Part shown: positions 10,774 to 20,476 of the stretch, piece after piece
Position numbering within the stretch: the stretch's first letter is position 1
How the letters are laid out: each line of letters begins with the position of its first letter
Assembly: GCF_003206135.1 (NCBI RefSeq)
Contig: NZ_PZJT01000006.1
Location: forward strand, 193,250 to 257,249
DNA from: Salinicola salarius
Lineage (GTDB): Bacteria > Pseudomonadota > Gammaproteobacteria > Pseudomonadales > Halomonadaceae
Reading direction: 5' to 3'
DNA length: 64,000 nt
The notes under the pieces: generated by a model
What the model saw: only the letters and a program-made list of their open reading frames with translations
The model's database searches: none
What the model was told of the DNA's origin: nothing
Program-made: the position numbers and the translations under genes

Positions 10774-11814
10774 ATGGACGATTGGCTGGCACATCTTACG
10801 GCCGCGGGCGGGCGCCAGTTGAACGATCACGACTGGCATTTCCCGGAAAGCGGTCATCGGCTTGCCGAGGGCAATGGCCTGATACCGCTGACGCATTTCC
10901 GCATTCTGGAATGCGAAGGACCCGATGCCGCTCGCTTTCTGCAAGGTCAGACCAGTGCCAACACCGATCACGCCGATGGCGCTTTTGCCCCGTTGACGGC
11001 CTTCTGCACGCCCAAGGGCAGAATGATCGCCAATGCCGAGATACTCAAGGTCTCTGCCGAACGCTACTGGCTGCTGCTGGATACCTCTCTGGCGGGACCG
11101 CTGGCCACGCAGCTGGGAAAATACGCCCCTTTCTACAAGATGACGCTGCGCCATCGCGAGGACCTGGCAATCATCGGAATGGTCGGCGAGCCCGAGTCAT
11201 GGGCCGAGGCCGATCTTCCCGATCTGCCCCGCCTCGACTGGCATATGGCACAGCAGGACGACGTTCTTGCCTTGCGTCACCCTGCCAGCCGATCACGCTT
11301 CGTATTGATCCTGCCCACGTCTCAGGCTGCTGCCCGTTGGGATACGTTGCGTCGCCATGCCGATCCCGCCGATACGGCCCTGTGGCGGCGCGCGGACATC
11401 GGTGCCGGCGTCGCCTGGCTAACCGCCGAACACAGCGATGCGTTCCTGCCGCAGATGATCAACTGGGAAGCGTTGGGCGGAATCAGTTTCCGCAAGGGCT
11501 GTTACACCGGGCAGGAGGTCGTGGCGCGGGCGCATTTTCGCGGGCAGGTCAAACGGCGCTTGCAGATCGCTACCCTGGAAGGCGCTTCGATACCGGCCAT
11601 CGGCGACGAGATCCGTAGCGCGGAAGACAAGCGCGTGGGAGAGATCTTCCAGGCCACGGCCGGTGACGACACCGAACGCTGCGACATCCTCGCTGTCATC
11701 AATACCAGTGTGGATGGCGAATCGGCGCTGTTCGTGGGGGATCGCAAGCTGACCCTGCGTGAACTGCCTTATCCGCTGGAGCGTCTCGACCCTGAGCGGA
11801 TCGTGGGCGACTGA
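10774..11814 (+). CDS. ygfZ: YgfZ folate-binding iron-sulfur/tRNA-modification protein
   Basis: GcvT-like folate-binding protein (346 aa) that supports iron-sulfur enzymes such as the tRNA methylthiolase MiaB. The family signature KGCYTGQE, with its conserved Cys, is present near residue 243 and is followed by VVARAHFRGQVKR. The ATG has GGGAG seven bases upstream. It is convergent with tatD, with only 15 bases between the stops. The signature separates it from true aminomethyltransferase GcvT, which is encoded separately at 24916-26028. Confidence 0.92.
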   Translation: MDDWLAHLTAAGGRQLNDHDWHFPESGHRLAEGNGLIPLTHFRILECEGPDAARFLQGQTSANTDHADGAFAPLTAFCTPKGRMIANAEILKVSAERYWLLLDTSLAGPLATQLGKYAPFYKMTLRHREDLAIIGMVGEPESWAEADLPDLPRLDWHMAQQDDVLALRHPASRSRFVLILPTSQAAARWDTLRRHADPADTALWRRADIGAGVAWLTAEHSDAFLPQMINWEALGGISFRKGCYTGQEVVARAHFRGQVKRRLQIATLEGASIPAIGDEIRSAEDKRVGEIFQATAGDDTERCDILAVINTSVDGESALFVGDRKLTLRELPYPLERLDPERIVGD

Positions 11815-11829
11815 CACACGGACCGAAGC

Positions 11830-12600
11830 TCACCCGTCAGCATCGAGACCGAACAGCCGGTGCGTGTTGACCCACGCGTTGGCGATCACGGATTCCCGTG
11901 TCTGGCCTCGCAGTCGGGCAACCGACTCGGCTGTCTCCATCAGGTGGGCAGGTTCGTTACGTTGCCCCTGGCGCCCGGATAGCGGCATGTCCGGGCTGTC
12001 GCTTTCCAGCACGAAGCCGTCGTTGGGGATCGACTGCACCGCCCGATGCAGTCGTTTAGCCCGATCGTAAGTCACCGCGCCTCCCAACCCGAGACTATAA
12101 CCGAGATCCAGAAATCTCCTGGCCTGCTGCGGGCTGCCCCCGAAAGCATGAATCAATCCCCGCGCCGGCAGATCGAGCTGCCTGAGCCGCTTGGCCACCT
12201 GGTCGTCGGCATGGACGCAGTGAATGATGATGGGCAGCCGATGCCGTTTGGCCAGTTGAAGCTGCGCCTCGAACAGCGACCACTGCTGCTCCAGCGTATC
12301 CTCGAATCTGGCATCGACGCCGCATTCACCGATACCGACCAGATGCTCGTGACGCCCGATTTCCTCCGCCAGCGCTTCCAGATCGCTGTCCGCATGCGCC
12401 TCGACGAAATAGGGATGCAACCCAAGCGAAACGACGACGTCATCACGCTCGCCTAGATCGAGCACGGCAGGCCAACGCTGACGGGTCGTGCCCGGCACCA
12501 GGAAGCGCGAGACGCCGGCCGCGTGAGCGCGTTCGAAAACGGCTTCGCGATCGGTGTCGAAACGGTCGAAATCCAGATGGCAATGGGAGTCGAAAAGCAT
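11830..12600 (-). CDS. TatD-family metal-dependent hydrolase
   Basis: TIM-barrel metallohydrolase (256 aa) of the TatD/YjjV/YcfH family; members act as 3'-5' exonucleases. Metal ligands are visible: DSHCHLDF at residues 4-11, GIGECGVD near residue 92, IIHCVHA near 126, and HAFGG near 151. The last motif reads ESDSPDMPL where many TatD proteins have ETDSPYL. It lies two bases after the mscL stop on the same strand, so the two are probably co-transcribed with mscL first. The substrate is not determinable here. Confidence 0.88.
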   Translation of the reverse strand: MLFDSHCHLDFDRFDTDREAVFERAHAAGVSRFLVPGTTRQRWPAVLDLGERDDVVVSLGLHPYFVEAHADSDLEALAEEIGRHEHLVGIGECGVDARFEDTLEQQWSLFEAQLQLAKRHRLPIIIHCVHADDQVAKRLRQLDLPARGLIHAFGGSPQQARRFLDLGYSLGLGGAVTYDRAKRLHRAVQSIPNDGFVLESDSPDMPLSGRQGQRNEPAHLMETAESVARLRGQTRESVIANAWVNTHRLFGLDADG

Positions 12601-12602
12601 GA

Positions 12603-13088
12603 TCAGCTCCCGACGTTCTCTTCCTGCAAAGGCATTTCAGCGGTGCAGTGACCGCACTTGGTCGCCTTGATGGGGATCGTCATGAAGCAGTACGGACACG
12701 CCTTGTCCGTCGGCGCCTGGGGAGCGACAGCCTCCTCGCGCTTCAGGCGATTGATGGTGCGTACCAGCAGAAAGACGACGAAGGCGACGATGACGAAACT
12801 GAGAACCGCATTCAGGAACAGCCCATAATCCAGCGTGACGGCGCCAGCCTCCTGCGCGGCCGACAATGTTGCATACGGCCCCGGGGTGCCGCCTTCCTTG
12901 AGCACGACGAAGAAATTCGCGAAGTCGACACCACCGATGAGCAATCCGAGCACCGGGTTGAAGACATTTTTCACCAGGCTCTGCACGATCAACGTGAAAG
13001 CGCCACCGATGATAATGCCTACCGCCATATCGACGACGTTACCCTTGACGGCAAACTCTCGAAACTCTTTCAAGAATTTGGAAGCCAT
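12603..13088 (-). CDS. mscL: Large-conductance mechanosensitive channel with C-terminal zinc ribbon
   Basis: Homopentameric inner-membrane emergency valve that opens under osmotic downshock. The N terminus ([21 protein letters not shown]) and TM1/TM2 match MscL. I choose the ATG at 13088 because GGAG lies seven bases upstream, giving 161 aa; the open frame continues to 13205. The usual C-terminal helical bundle is replaced by a tail with two CxxC pairs, [18 protein letters not shown], which looks like a zinc ribbon. This makes it about 25 residues longer than E. coli MscL. Confidence 0.93.
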   Translation of the reverse strand: MASKFLKEFREFAVKGNVVDMAVGIIIGGAFTLIVQSLVKNVFNPVLGLLIGGVDFANFFVVLKEGGTPGPYATLSAAQEAGAVTLDYGLFLNAVLSFVIVAFVVFLLVRTINRLKREEAVAPQAPTDKACPYCFMTIPIKATKCGHCTAEMPLQEENVGS

Positions 13089-13259
13089 CGCCATTCTCCT
13101 TTTTCTGGTCGACCGGATTGCCCAACAACGAACCATTGCTCGTGCTCGTGTACGAACCATCGGCGCCTGCCCAATGCGCGAATGGCCTTCGTCAGCATGG
13201 CGCAAGCATTACGGAGCGGCAAGATTCACAAGGCCGCTCCTGTCAGGCAATGCCGGCAC

Positions 13260-14849
13260 TCAGTGCTCGCGGGTGGCCCTGAACTCGATTTCCGGCCAGC
13301 GCTCCTGGGTCATCTGCAGGTTGACGCGGGTCGGCGCCAGATAGGTCAGGTAATCCCCGCCATCCAGGGCCAGGTTGGTACTGGCCTTCCGCTTGAACTC
13401 GTCGAGCTTCTTGGCATCCTTGCTGTAGATCCAGCGGGCCGTGTTGACGTTGACCGGCTCATAAAGGCAGTCGACCTTGTACTCCTCCTTGAGGCGGTGC
13501 GCGACCACATCGAACTGCAGCGTACCTACCGCGCCAACGATCAGGTCGTTGTTGTCCAACGGCAGGAAGACCTGTGTCGCGCCCTCTTCGGAGAGCTGCT
13601 GAAGCCCTTTCTGCAGCGCCTTCATCTTGAGCGGATCACGGAGCCGGACGCGGCGGAACAGTTCCGGGGCAAAATGCGGGATCCCGAGGAAGCGCATATC
13701 CTCGCCGGCGGTGAAGGTGTCCCCGATCTGGATCGTGCCGTGATTGTGCAGACCGATGATATCGCCGGGCCAGGCCTCTTCCACGTGAGACCGGTCGGAT
13801 GCCATGAACGTCAGCGCGTCCGCGATCTTGACATCCTTGCCAATGCGCACGTGGCGCATCTTCATGTTGCGTTCGTACTTGCCGGAGCAGATGCGCAGAA
13901 ACGCCACACGGTCGCGATGCTTGGGATCCATGTTGGCCTGGATCTTGAAAACGAAGCCGGAGAAACGCCCATCGTCGGCCACCACTTCACGGGCATCGGT
14001 TTCCCGGGCCTGGGGCGTCGGTGCGAACTCGACGAACCCGTTGAGCATTTCACGCACCCCGAAATTGCCCATCGCGGTTCCGAAATAGACCGGAGACAGC
14101 TCCCCCCGACGATAGGCTTCCAGGTCAAACTCATGCGAAGCGCCCCGTACCAGCTCGACCTCCATGCGCAGCTCTTCCGCCGCGCTCTCGCCGAGTATCC
14201 GGTCGACCTCTTCGCTGTCCAGCCCTTCGATGCGCTTGTCTTCCGGAATCCGGTTGCCCTGCCCCTGGGTATAGAGATGGATCACATCGTCATAGAGATG
14301 GTAGACGCCCTTGAACTGACGCCCCATGCCGATCGGCCAGGTCATTGGCGCACACTGCATGCCGAGGACCGTCTCGATCTCGTCCATCACCTCGATCGGA
14401 TCGCGTGTCTCCCGATCCATCTTGTTGATGAAGGTCAGGATCGGCGTGGTGCGCAGCCGACAGACTTCCATCAACTTGATGGTTCGATCTTCGACGCCCT
14501 TGGCCGCATCGATGACCATCAAGGCGGAATCGACAGCGGTCAGGGTGCGGTAGGTATCTTCGGAGAAATCCTCGTGGCCAGGGGTGTCGAGCAGGTTGAC
14601 GATGCGCCCGTTGTAGGGGAACTGCATCACCGAGGTGGTGACCGAGATACCACGCTCCTGCTCCATCTTCATCCAGTCGGACGTGGCGTGACGCTCGGCC
14701 CGCTTGCTCTTGACCGAACCGGCGAGCTGAATGGCGTTTCCGAACAGCAGCATTTTCTCGGTGATCGTGGTCTTGCCCGCATCCGGGTGGCTGATGATGG
14801 CAAAAGTGCGGCGGAGGGCCGCTTCCTGCGCAAGCTGAGAATCTGACAT
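13260..14849 (-). CDS. prfC: Peptide chain release factor 3
   Basis: Ribosomal GTPase that recycles RF1/RF2 after peptide release. The G1 motif [10 protein letters not shown]3 DTPGHEDFS and G4 NKMD are present. They are followed by the RF3-specific region [20 protein letters not shown] and a C terminus ending in TREH as in E. coli. The ATG at 14849 aligns with the family start (about 529 aa); a GTG at 14879 would add ten residues and has no clear ribosome-binding site. It is separated from mscL by 171 bases. Confidence 0.96.
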   Translation of the reverse strand: MSDSQLAQEAALRRTFAIISHPDAGKTTITEKMLLFGNAIQLAGSVKSKRAERHATSDWMKMEQERGISVTTSVMQFPYNGRIVNLLDTPGHEDFSEDTYRTLTAVDSALMVIDAAKGVEDRTIKLMEVCRLRTTPILTFINKMDRETRDPIEVMDEIETVLGMQCAPMTWPIGMGRQFKGVYHLYDDVIHLYTQGQGNRIPEDKRIEGLDSEEVDRILGESAAEELRMEVELVRGASHEFDLEAYRRGELSPVYFGTAMGNFGVREMLNGFVEFAPTPQARETDAREVVADDGRFSGFVFKIQANMDPKHRDRVAFLRICSGKYERNMKMRHVRIGKDVKIADALTFMASDRSHVEEAWPGDIIGLHNHGTIQIGDTFTAGEDMRFLGIPHFAPELFRRVRLRDPLKMKALQKGLQQLSEEGATQVFLPLDNNDLIVGAVGTLQFDVVAHRLKEEYKVDCLYEPVNVNTARWIYSKDAKKLDEFKRKASTNLALDGGDYLTYLAPTRVNLQMTQERWPEIEFRATREH

Positions 14850-15156
14850 GAGTGGTTTCACTGACTGAAGGCGACTCACACGGCATCGATCGATGGTGAG
14901 TTCGCGGGGAATCGAAGATAGCGGCGATTAGATGGCGGCGATTGTACGCGTTGAGCCGCAAGAGTTGTAGCCGCCTCGATGCCAGCCTTCCTGGGTTCGA
15001 AAAGCGCTCGATCTCGTCTTTCAGCATGAGAAAAAGCGCTATCAAGTCGTCTTTTCTCGACGGGTTGGGCGCATGGCGACGTGGTAGCCTGCTTGTGACA
15101 TTCCCCCGGCATTCACGCCGAAACATTCCAAAGACTTCCAGCGCAGAGGCTCCGAG
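14850..15156. other. Divergent intergenic region, prfC / small ORF
   Basis: About 300 bases between the prfC start and the small + strand gene. It contains a short direct repeat of GGCGGCGATT around 14922-14941. I see no RNA gene or strong promoter. Confidence 0.4.
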
Positions 15157-15384
15157 ATGAAGCCAGTTCTAGGGCATGACGCCGACGACAAACCGCTCCG
15201 CGAGGGCGATACCGTAACGATGGATGCCTCCCGGGCTGCTTCGGACGCCCCGTCGCTGGGCATCGTTGCCGGCCTGGCGCCCCACAACAACCCCGACGAT
15301 GCGGTACAGAGCTTGCGCATGACCGATGGCAGCGTGGTCTACGACGTTCATTGTCGCCGGACGGATGACACGTCCTCTCATTGA
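15157..15384 (+). CDS. Small uncharacterised protein (75 aa)
   Basis: Short acidic protein starting MKPVLGHDADDKPLREGD and ending in RRTDDTSSH. GAGG lies upstream of the ATG, and the composition matches neighbouring genes rather than a random frame. The text (GDTVTMDAS, then SLGIVAGLAP, then DGSVVYDVHC) suggests a small beta-barrel or SH3-like fold, but I recognise no family. It has no partner in an operon; regB starts about 230 bases downstream. Confidence 0.55.
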   Translation: MKPVLGHDADDKPLREGDTVTMDASRAASDAPSLGIVAGLAPHNNPDDAVQSLRMTDGSVVYDVHCRRTDDTSSH

Positions 15385-15611
15385 CAGCGGTAAAGCCCGT
15401 TTCGCCCGTTGCGGGTCGATGAATCCTGACCAGCTGTCAATCCCTCGCCGGCCAGACCTGCCTGCGACAAACGGGCGCCCCTCTTCCCCCCTCTCGACGG
15501 CCTGAACGCACTCACGCCGCTTCCCGGCATGCGTTACCATAAGGAAGACGCGGGCAGCGATATCGAGTCAGCCGCCCGTCAATCGATCGCCGACTCGACT
15601 CCGGAGAGACC

Positions 15612-16883
15612 ATGCTGCAGCCGCTTCCGCTTTCGACGCCGAACCGCAACCTGGTTCGCTTGACGATTGTCCGCGGCATCACCTGGACCGGCTTTCTCGC
15701 CGCAATCATCTTCGGCATCGAAGTGCTGGGATTCCAGCTGCATGTGCTGCCGGTCATCAGCATCATCGTCGCCATGGGGTTGTTCAACGTCGCGACCTGG
15801 TGGCGTCTTGGCAGACCCCGGGCGGTTACCGATACCGAATATCTGCTGCACTGGCTGGTCGACATTGCCGGGCTGAGCCTGCTGTTCTACTACACCGGCG
15901 GTTCGACCAACCCCTTCATCACCTATCTGCTGGTTCCACTGGGCATCGCCGCCGCCACGCTTCCCTGGCTCCACGCCTGGATCATCGCCATGGCAGCCAC
16001 CGCCAGCTACACCACGATGATGCTGTTCTACCAGCCGGTTCCACAGCTGACCAACAGCACCATCGTCTTTGGTGTGCAACTGCATACCCTGGGGATGTGG
16101 CTGAACTTCATTCTCTCCGGCAGCCTGCTGACATTCTTCATCTTCAAGATGGCGCATACGCTGCGTCGCCGTGACATGACCCTGTCCCGCACCCGTGAAG
16201 CGGCGTTGCGCAACGAGCAGATCCTGGCGGTGGCCACCCAGGCCGCCGGCACCGCTCACGAGCTCGGTTCGCCGCTCTCGACAATGGCGGTGCTGCTCAA
16301 TGAAATGCGCCACGAAGCCAGTGAACAGCCGGCATTGATCGAGGATATCGACATGCTTCGCAAGCAGGTCGATACCTGCAAGCAGCGCCTGCAGACCCTC
16401 GTCGCCAATGCCGACCGACGCCGCCTGGAAAAGCCCGAGATATGCCGCGCCACTCCATGGCTCGAGAATCTGATCCAGCGCTGGCTGGTATTGCGGCCGG
16501 ACGTTCATCACCGGCTGGAGGTGCTCGGCAAGCGAGGTCAGCCCAGCATTGCGGTGGACGCGACGCTGGAGCAGGCATTGATCAACCTGCTCAACAACGC
16601 GGCCGATGCCAGCCCCGATGCGATCGTGACCAGCCTAGACTGGAATGCCGAAGAGGTAGTCATCGATATCCGCGATCATGGCCCGGGCGTACCGATGTCG
16701 ATCGCGGATCAGCTGGGCGACACCTTCATCTCGACCAAGAGCAAGGGCATGGGTATCGGCCTGTTTCTGACTCACGCTACCGTCAACCGGTTCGGTGGCG
16801 GCGTCAGTCTCTACAACCATGAAGAAGGCGGTACGTTGACCGAGGTCAAGCTTCCCCGCGTCAAGGCTGGCGAGAGCCTGTGA
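15612..16883 (+). CDS. regB: Redox sensor histidine kinase, RegB/PrrB type
   Basis: Membrane sensor kinase (423 aa) of the RegB/PrrB/ActS/RoxS group, which reads the redox state of the quinone pool. Six hydrophobic segments fill residues 20-180. The ubiquinone-binding heptapeptide GGSTNPF is at residues 96-102. The phosphorylated His is H216 in GTAHELGSPLSTM. The ATPase domain shows NLLNNAADAS (N box), DHGPGVP (G1) and GMGIGLFL (G2). GGAG precedes the ATG by six bases. The cognate RegA-like regulator follows 39 bases downstream. Such systems control respiratory and energy genes; targets here are not visible. Confidence 0.93.
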   Translation: MLQPLPLSTPNRNLVRLTIVRGITWTGFLAAIIFGIEVLGFQLHVLPVISIIVAMGLFNVATWWRLGRPRAVTDTEYLLHWLVDIAGLSLLFYYTGGSTNPFITYLLVPLGIAAATLPWLHAWIIAMAATASYTTMMLFYQPVPQLTNSTIVFGVQLHTLGMWLNFILSGSLLTFFIFKMAHTLRRRDMTLSRTREAALRNEQILAVATQAAGTAHELGSPLSTMAVLLNEMRHEASEQPALIEDIDMLRKQVDTCKQRLQTLVANADRRRLEKPEICRATPWLENLIQRWLVLRPDVHHRLEVLGKRGQPSIAVDATLEQALINLLNNAADASPDAIVTSLDWNAEEVVIDIRDHGPGVPMSIADQLGDTFISTKSKGMGIGLFLTHATVNRFGGGVSLYNHEEGGTLTEVKLPRVKAGESL

Positions 16884-16922
16884 TGTCACCTCGGTCCGCC
16901 ATACACCGATGAGGAGTCAGCA

Positions 16923-17477
16923 ATGAGTGACCAGGAACGGAAGAATCCGCAGGAACGCCTGCTGATCGTCGACGACGACGAACAGCTCTGTTTCGTCATG
17001 GAGCGCGCCATGCGCCGCCGCGGCTACGACGTGGTCGTCGCCCATACGCATGACCAGGCCCTCGCGGCAGCGCGGGAAGCACCGCCCGCACTGGCGACGC
17101 TGGACCTCAAGCTGGAATCCGACTCCGGCCTGAAACTGCTGCCCGCGCTACTGGAGGTGGCTCCGGCGTGTCGCATCGTCGTGCTGACCGGCTACTCGAG
17201 CATCACCACTGCCGTGGAAGCGATAAAACTGGGCGCGGTCAACTACCTCTGCAAGCCCGCCGACGCGGACGAGATCCTGCTGTCGCTGGAGCGCGAAAGC
17301 GGCGATGTCGATGTGGAAATCGCCGACAACCCGCCGTCGGTCAACCGCGTGACCTGGGAGCACATCCAGAAGGTCCTGCATGAGCACGACGGCAATATCT
17401 CTGCCACGGCCAGGGCGCTGGGCATGCACCGCCGCACGTTGCAACGTAAACTGCAGAAACGTCCGGTAAGACACTGA
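16923..17477 (+). CDS. regA: Response regulator, RegA/PrrA/ActR type
   Basis: Two-domain response regulator (184 aa). The receiver domain has the acidic pair VDDDE at 16-20, phospho-acceptor D61 in ATLDLKLESDSG, and the conserved Lys in YLCKPAD near residue 111. A Fis-type HTH ends the protein (NISATARALGMHRRTLQRKL). It lacks the AAA+ domain of NtrC proteins, as expected for RegA. It follows the kinase gene directly and is presumably its partner. Confidence 0.93.
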   Translation: MSDQERKNPQERLLIVDDDEQLCFVMERAMRRRGYDVVVAHTHDQALAAAREAPPALATLDLKLESDSGLKLLPALLEVAPACRIVVLTGYSSITTAVEAIKLGAVNYLCKPADADEILLSLERESGDVDVEIADNPPSVNRVTWEHIQKVLHEHDGNISATARALGMHRRTLQRKLQKRPVRH

Positions 17478-17509
17478 CGACTCACTTTCCCATCCGACAG
17501 GAGCCCAAT

Positions 17510-18331
17510 GTGAATCACCCCCAACGCCTCGAACAGATGATCCGTATCGCCCGCCGGGCCGGCGACATGATCGTCCAGGCACGCCAGAAGCAGAACTTTT
17601 CCCACGATTACAAGGGTGGGGACGAACTGGTGACCGAGGTGGATGTGGCCGTCGACCAGATGATCGCCGAGGAACTCGAAGCCCTCTTCCCCGGCGAAGC
17701 CAGGCTGACCGAAGAGCTAGCGCCGGATCGCAGTCAGCTCGAGCAGCGCGGCCCGCTCTGGGTCGTCGATCCCATCGACGGTACCGTCAACTTTGCCTAT
17801 GGGCACGCTCACGTTGCCGTATCGATCGCCTGGGCAGTGGATGGGGAAGTCCAGCTCGGCGTGGTTCACGCACCGTTCCTCGGCGAAACCTTCACTGCCA
17901 TGCGCGGCCAGGGGGCGCGGCTCAACGAGGAATCGATGCAGTGCAGTCGGCCGACGACACTGGAGCGAAGCCTGGTCGCGACGGGCTTTCCGTACGCCCG
18001 CGACAAACGCGCCCCGCTGATCAGGCGCCTCAATCACGTCGTCCATGCCTGCCGCGACGTGCGGCGTAACGGCTCCGCCGCCCTCGACCTCTGCCATGTC
18101 GGCTGCGGCCAACTGGACGCCTACTACGAGAGCGTCTCGCCATGGGATTTTGCCGCCGGGCTGCTCATCGCGCGGGAGGCCGGTGCCAGCACGAGCCACC
18201 TCTACGAATGTCCGGAAGGACTCCCCGTCGAACTCTACGGCGAGAATCTGCTGGTCAGCGCTCCCGGTATCCACAGTGCGCTGGGAGACCTGCTGCGTGC
18301 TGCCGATGCAGGGCGTCCCGTGGCGCCATGA
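17510..18331 (+). CDS. Inositol monophosphatase-family protein
   Basis: Mg2+-dependent, Li+-sensitive phosphatase fold (273 aa). Motif 1 is WVVDPIDGTVNFAYG near residues 84-98 and motif 2 is SPWDFAAGLLIAREAGA near 208-224. The metal-binding Glu is in RLTEELAP. The start is a GTG at 17510 with CAGGAG seven bases upstream; an overlapping ATG at 17508 runs straight into TGA. The substrate is probably myo-inositol-1-phosphate or a related sugar phosphate; a SuhB-like role is possible but unproven. It follows regA by 32 bases. Confidence 0.85.
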   Translation: MNHPQRLEQMIRIARRAGDMIVQARQKQNFSHDYKGGDELVTEVDVAVDQMIAEELEALFPGEARLTEELAPDRSQLEQRGPLWVVDPIDGTVNFAYGHAHVAVSIAWAVDGEVQLGVVHAPFLGETFTAMRGQGARLNEESMQCSRPTTLERSLVATGFPYARDKRAPLIRRLNHVVHACRDVRRNGSAALDLCHVGCGQLDAYYESVSPWDFAAGLLIAREAGASTSHLYECPEGLPVELYGENLLVSAPGIHSALGDLLRAADAGRPVAP

Positions 18332-18450
18332 TCCCGCTGTCCCGCCACGGTCTCGAGTTACCGCGCCACTGACGATCTTCAAGGTGGCAGACACCATGAA
18401 GCTTATAGCGGCGCGCAATGATGCACGTAGAAAGACTCTATTGGGCCGAC

Positions 18451-18485
18451 GGGGTTTAATACGAAAGAATAAGCCCCATCTCGTT
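18451..18485 (+). terminator. Possible terminator before glutaredoxin gene
   Basis: GGGGTTTA (18451-18458) pairs with TAAGCCCC (18470-18477) with one G-U pair, followed by TCTCGTTTT. It lies about 120 bases after the phosphatase stop. Confidence 0.4.
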
Positions 18486-18523
18486 TTCAGGCCTATACAT
18501 AATCCGATACAGGAGAATCACCG

Positions 18524-18793
18524 ATGCTGACCGTCATTTTCGGCCGTCCCGGTTGCCCGTTTTGCGTTCGCGCCAAAGATCTGGCCGAAAAGCTGAAGGA
18601 AGCTCGCGAAGACTTCGATTACCGTTATATCGACATCCACGCTGAAGGCATCACCAAGGCCGACATGGAAAAGACGATCGGCAAGCCGGTGGAAACCGTG
18701 CCACAGATCTTTGTCGACCAGACGCATATCGGTGGCTTCACCGAATTCGACCAATACGTGCAGGACAAGGCACTGATGCCGGAAAGCGTCTGA
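18524..18793 (+). CDS. grxA: Glutaredoxin, GrxA type
   Basis: Dithiol glutaredoxin (89 aa) that reduces disulfides, including those of ribonucleotide reductase, with glutathione. The active site is CPFC at residues 11-14 in RPGCPFCVRA. The cis-Pro loop TVPQIFVDQ and the GGFTEFDQY glutathione site match GrxA. CAGGAG precedes the ATG. A strong terminator follows directly. Confidence 0.92.
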   Translation: MLTVIFGRPGCPFCVRAKDLAEKLKEAREDFDYRYIDIHAEGITKADMEKTIGKPVETVPQIFVDQTHIGGFTEFDQYVQDKALMPESV

Positions 18794-18818
18794 TCGAGAC
18801 AGGCGGAAGCGAAGATCC

Positions 18819-18845
18819 AAAAAAGCCGGCGCGAGCCGGCTTTTT
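18819..18845 (+). terminator. Rho-independent terminator after grxA
   Basis: AAAAGCCGGC (18821-18830) pairs with GCCGGCTTTT (18835-18844) across loop GCGA, with a T-run at the end. It can also serve the - strand because of the A-run on the left. Confidence 0.88.
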
Positions 18846-18913
18846 GTCGTTCCTGGGATGCTTTTCCGTCATGTCCAGAGCTTTCCCGTCATGGCTGCTT
18901 GTCGGGCCGATAC

Positions 18914-20236
18914 TCACGCCGGCTGAGTCGATGGCTCATCGAGGGTCAGGTCCGGCTCGCCCTCCAGATCCAGCTCATACTGATAAGGCCCATGTCGTGG
19001 GTCCAGTTCGTTGATGTAGTGCGTCGATTCCACCATCGGTACCAACGGGGTGTAAGGCTCCTGCTCCTCTGGCGCCATGACCGGTTCGCGGCGCCACAAC
19101 CGATAGACGATGAACAGAGCCAGGCCCAGCGCCGCTGCGCCCAGGAACAGCCAGAGACCGTCCGGCCCCATCCCTTGCATCAACAGAGACGCACTGAACG
19201 GGCCGACGATCGAGCCTACCCCGTAGCACATCAGGATCTTGGCATTGGCCTGGATCGTCTCCTCGGGCTCCAGCCAGTCGTGGGTATGCGCCAGGCTCAG
19301 CGAGTAGAGCGTATGCAGCATCGCGGTGTGGAAACTGGCCACGAAAACCAGCAGCCAGTAGCTGGATCGTGCGGCAAACACGATCAGAATGCCCGAGATG
19401 GTCATCACCAGCGCCATGCACAGGATGACCTTGCGCCTATCGAAACGGTCCGAAATCCGCCCGAGCGTCCATTGGGCGATGAGGGCCACCAGGGTCGTGA
19501 TCGACATGAACTTCGCCGTCTGCGCAGTGGTCAGTCCGATCTCCTGGCCGTAGTACGGCGTCATGGCGAAGAAGGCCTGCACCATCAACCCTGCCACGAA
19601 CGCGCCGACCAGGCCCACCGGTGCGCGCGCCAGCAACGTTCGCATCGAGATCTTTGCCGACACGTCGTGGCTGCTGCGTAGCGGACCTTGGATACGGTGA
19701 ATCGACAGCGGCACCAGCGACAGCGCGAACAGGATGCCGGCTACCGAAAACAGCACGAACGTGCCGGGGTCGGCCATGTTGAGCATCCACTGCCCGCCCG
19801 CCAGCGACAGGGTCGAGATCACCAGATACCACCCCAGCACCCGCCCCCGGTTTTCGTTGGTCGACTCGCCGGATACCCACGACTCCATCACCATCAGCAG
19901 CCCCGCCGTCGCCGCGCCGCCGAACAGTCGCCAGACCAGCCACGCCCACGGATCGACCCAGAGCCCGTGCAGGATGGCCGTGGCCGCCAGCAATGCCGCA
20001 CAGGCGGCGAATACGCGAATGTGCCCTACGCTACGGATGCGCTTTTCCAGCCAGTAGCTACCGGCGACGAAACCGAGCGAAAAGCAGGACATGAGCAGAC
20101 CTGCCATCTGCGACGGGAACGCCTCCAGCGACATCCGTACGCCCAACAGCGTCATGATCAACCCGTGCCCGAGAAGGAAGCTGATTTCGCAAAGAAACAG
20201 AATCGGTAGAGTCGCGGGTAATGAACGCAACGGCAT
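18914..20236 (-). CDS. MFS transporter, YcaD-like
   Basis: Twelve-helix major facilitator permease. The signature VVMESWVSGESTNENRGRV-like region lies around residue 115-130 (seen as VMESWVSGESTNENRGR), and GRISDRFDRRKVI marks the central loop. The C-terminal tail is long, acidic and cytoplasmic (ELDPRHGPYQYELDLEGEPD). I choose the ATG at 20236, at the onset of the first helix, with TGGAG just upstream; frames open to 20281 would add 15 residues. Resemblance to E. coli YcaD is by recall. The substrate is unknown. Confidence 0.85.
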   Translation of the reverse strand: MPLRSLPATLPILFLCEISFLLGHGLIMTLLGVRMSLEAFPSQMAGLLMSCFSLGFVAGSYWLEKRIRSVGHIRVFAACAALLAATAILHGLWVDPWAWLVWRLFGGAATAGLLMVMESWVSGESTNENRGRVLGWYLVISTLSLAGGQWMLNMADPGTFVLFSVAGILFALSLVPLSIHRIQGPLRSSHDVSAKISMRTLLARAPVGLVGAFVAGLMVQAFFAMTPYYGQEIGLTTAQTAKFMSITTLVALIAQWTLGRISDRFDRRKVILCMALVMTISGILIVFAARSSYWLLVFVASFHTAMLHTLYSLSLAHTHDWLEPEETIQANAKILMCYGVGSIVGPFSASLLMQGMGPDGLWLFLGAAALGLALFIVYRLWRREPVMAPEEQEPYTPLVPMVESTHYINELDPRHGPYQYELDLEGEPDLTLDEPSTQPA

Positions 20237-20403
20237 TCTCCAGACAGCAGCGGTTGAGAAACCCATCCGACGAGTTGGCACCGGTCCGGCTCGATGAACG
20301 GCACCTCATCGCGAACGGAGGCAAAAACGGCGGCAGTCTATCAATTTAGAAGCGATCTTGCCGAGATCCTGCGATATCCGTAACCAGCCGACACCGACAT
20401 GAA

Positions 20404-20426
20404 TTATTCACATCTTCTGTGGATAA
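20404..20426. promoter_or_regulatory. Two inverted DnaA boxes
   Basis: TTATTCACA (20404-20412) and TGTGGATAA (20418-20426, the reverse complement of the strict box TTATCCACA) face each other across five bases. They lie in the 400-base gap between the MFS and acyltransferase genes. They could link a nearby promoter to DnaA, or titrate DnaA. Confidence 0.55.
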
Positions 20427-20476
20427 CGCTGTGCATTTCCGGTGACGGACAGCAACGGTCGTCGTTCCTACCCATG

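Noticed and set aside
12648..14846. 732-codon open frame on the + strand.
   Set aside because: It is antisense to prfC and mscL, which are clear family members; long shadow frames are usual in GC-rich DNA.
20404..20426. DnaA boxes as part of a replication origin.
   Set aside because: Only two boxes, no AT-rich unwinding region, and no dnaA, dnaN or mnmG nearby; mioC at 34962 is not linked to it.
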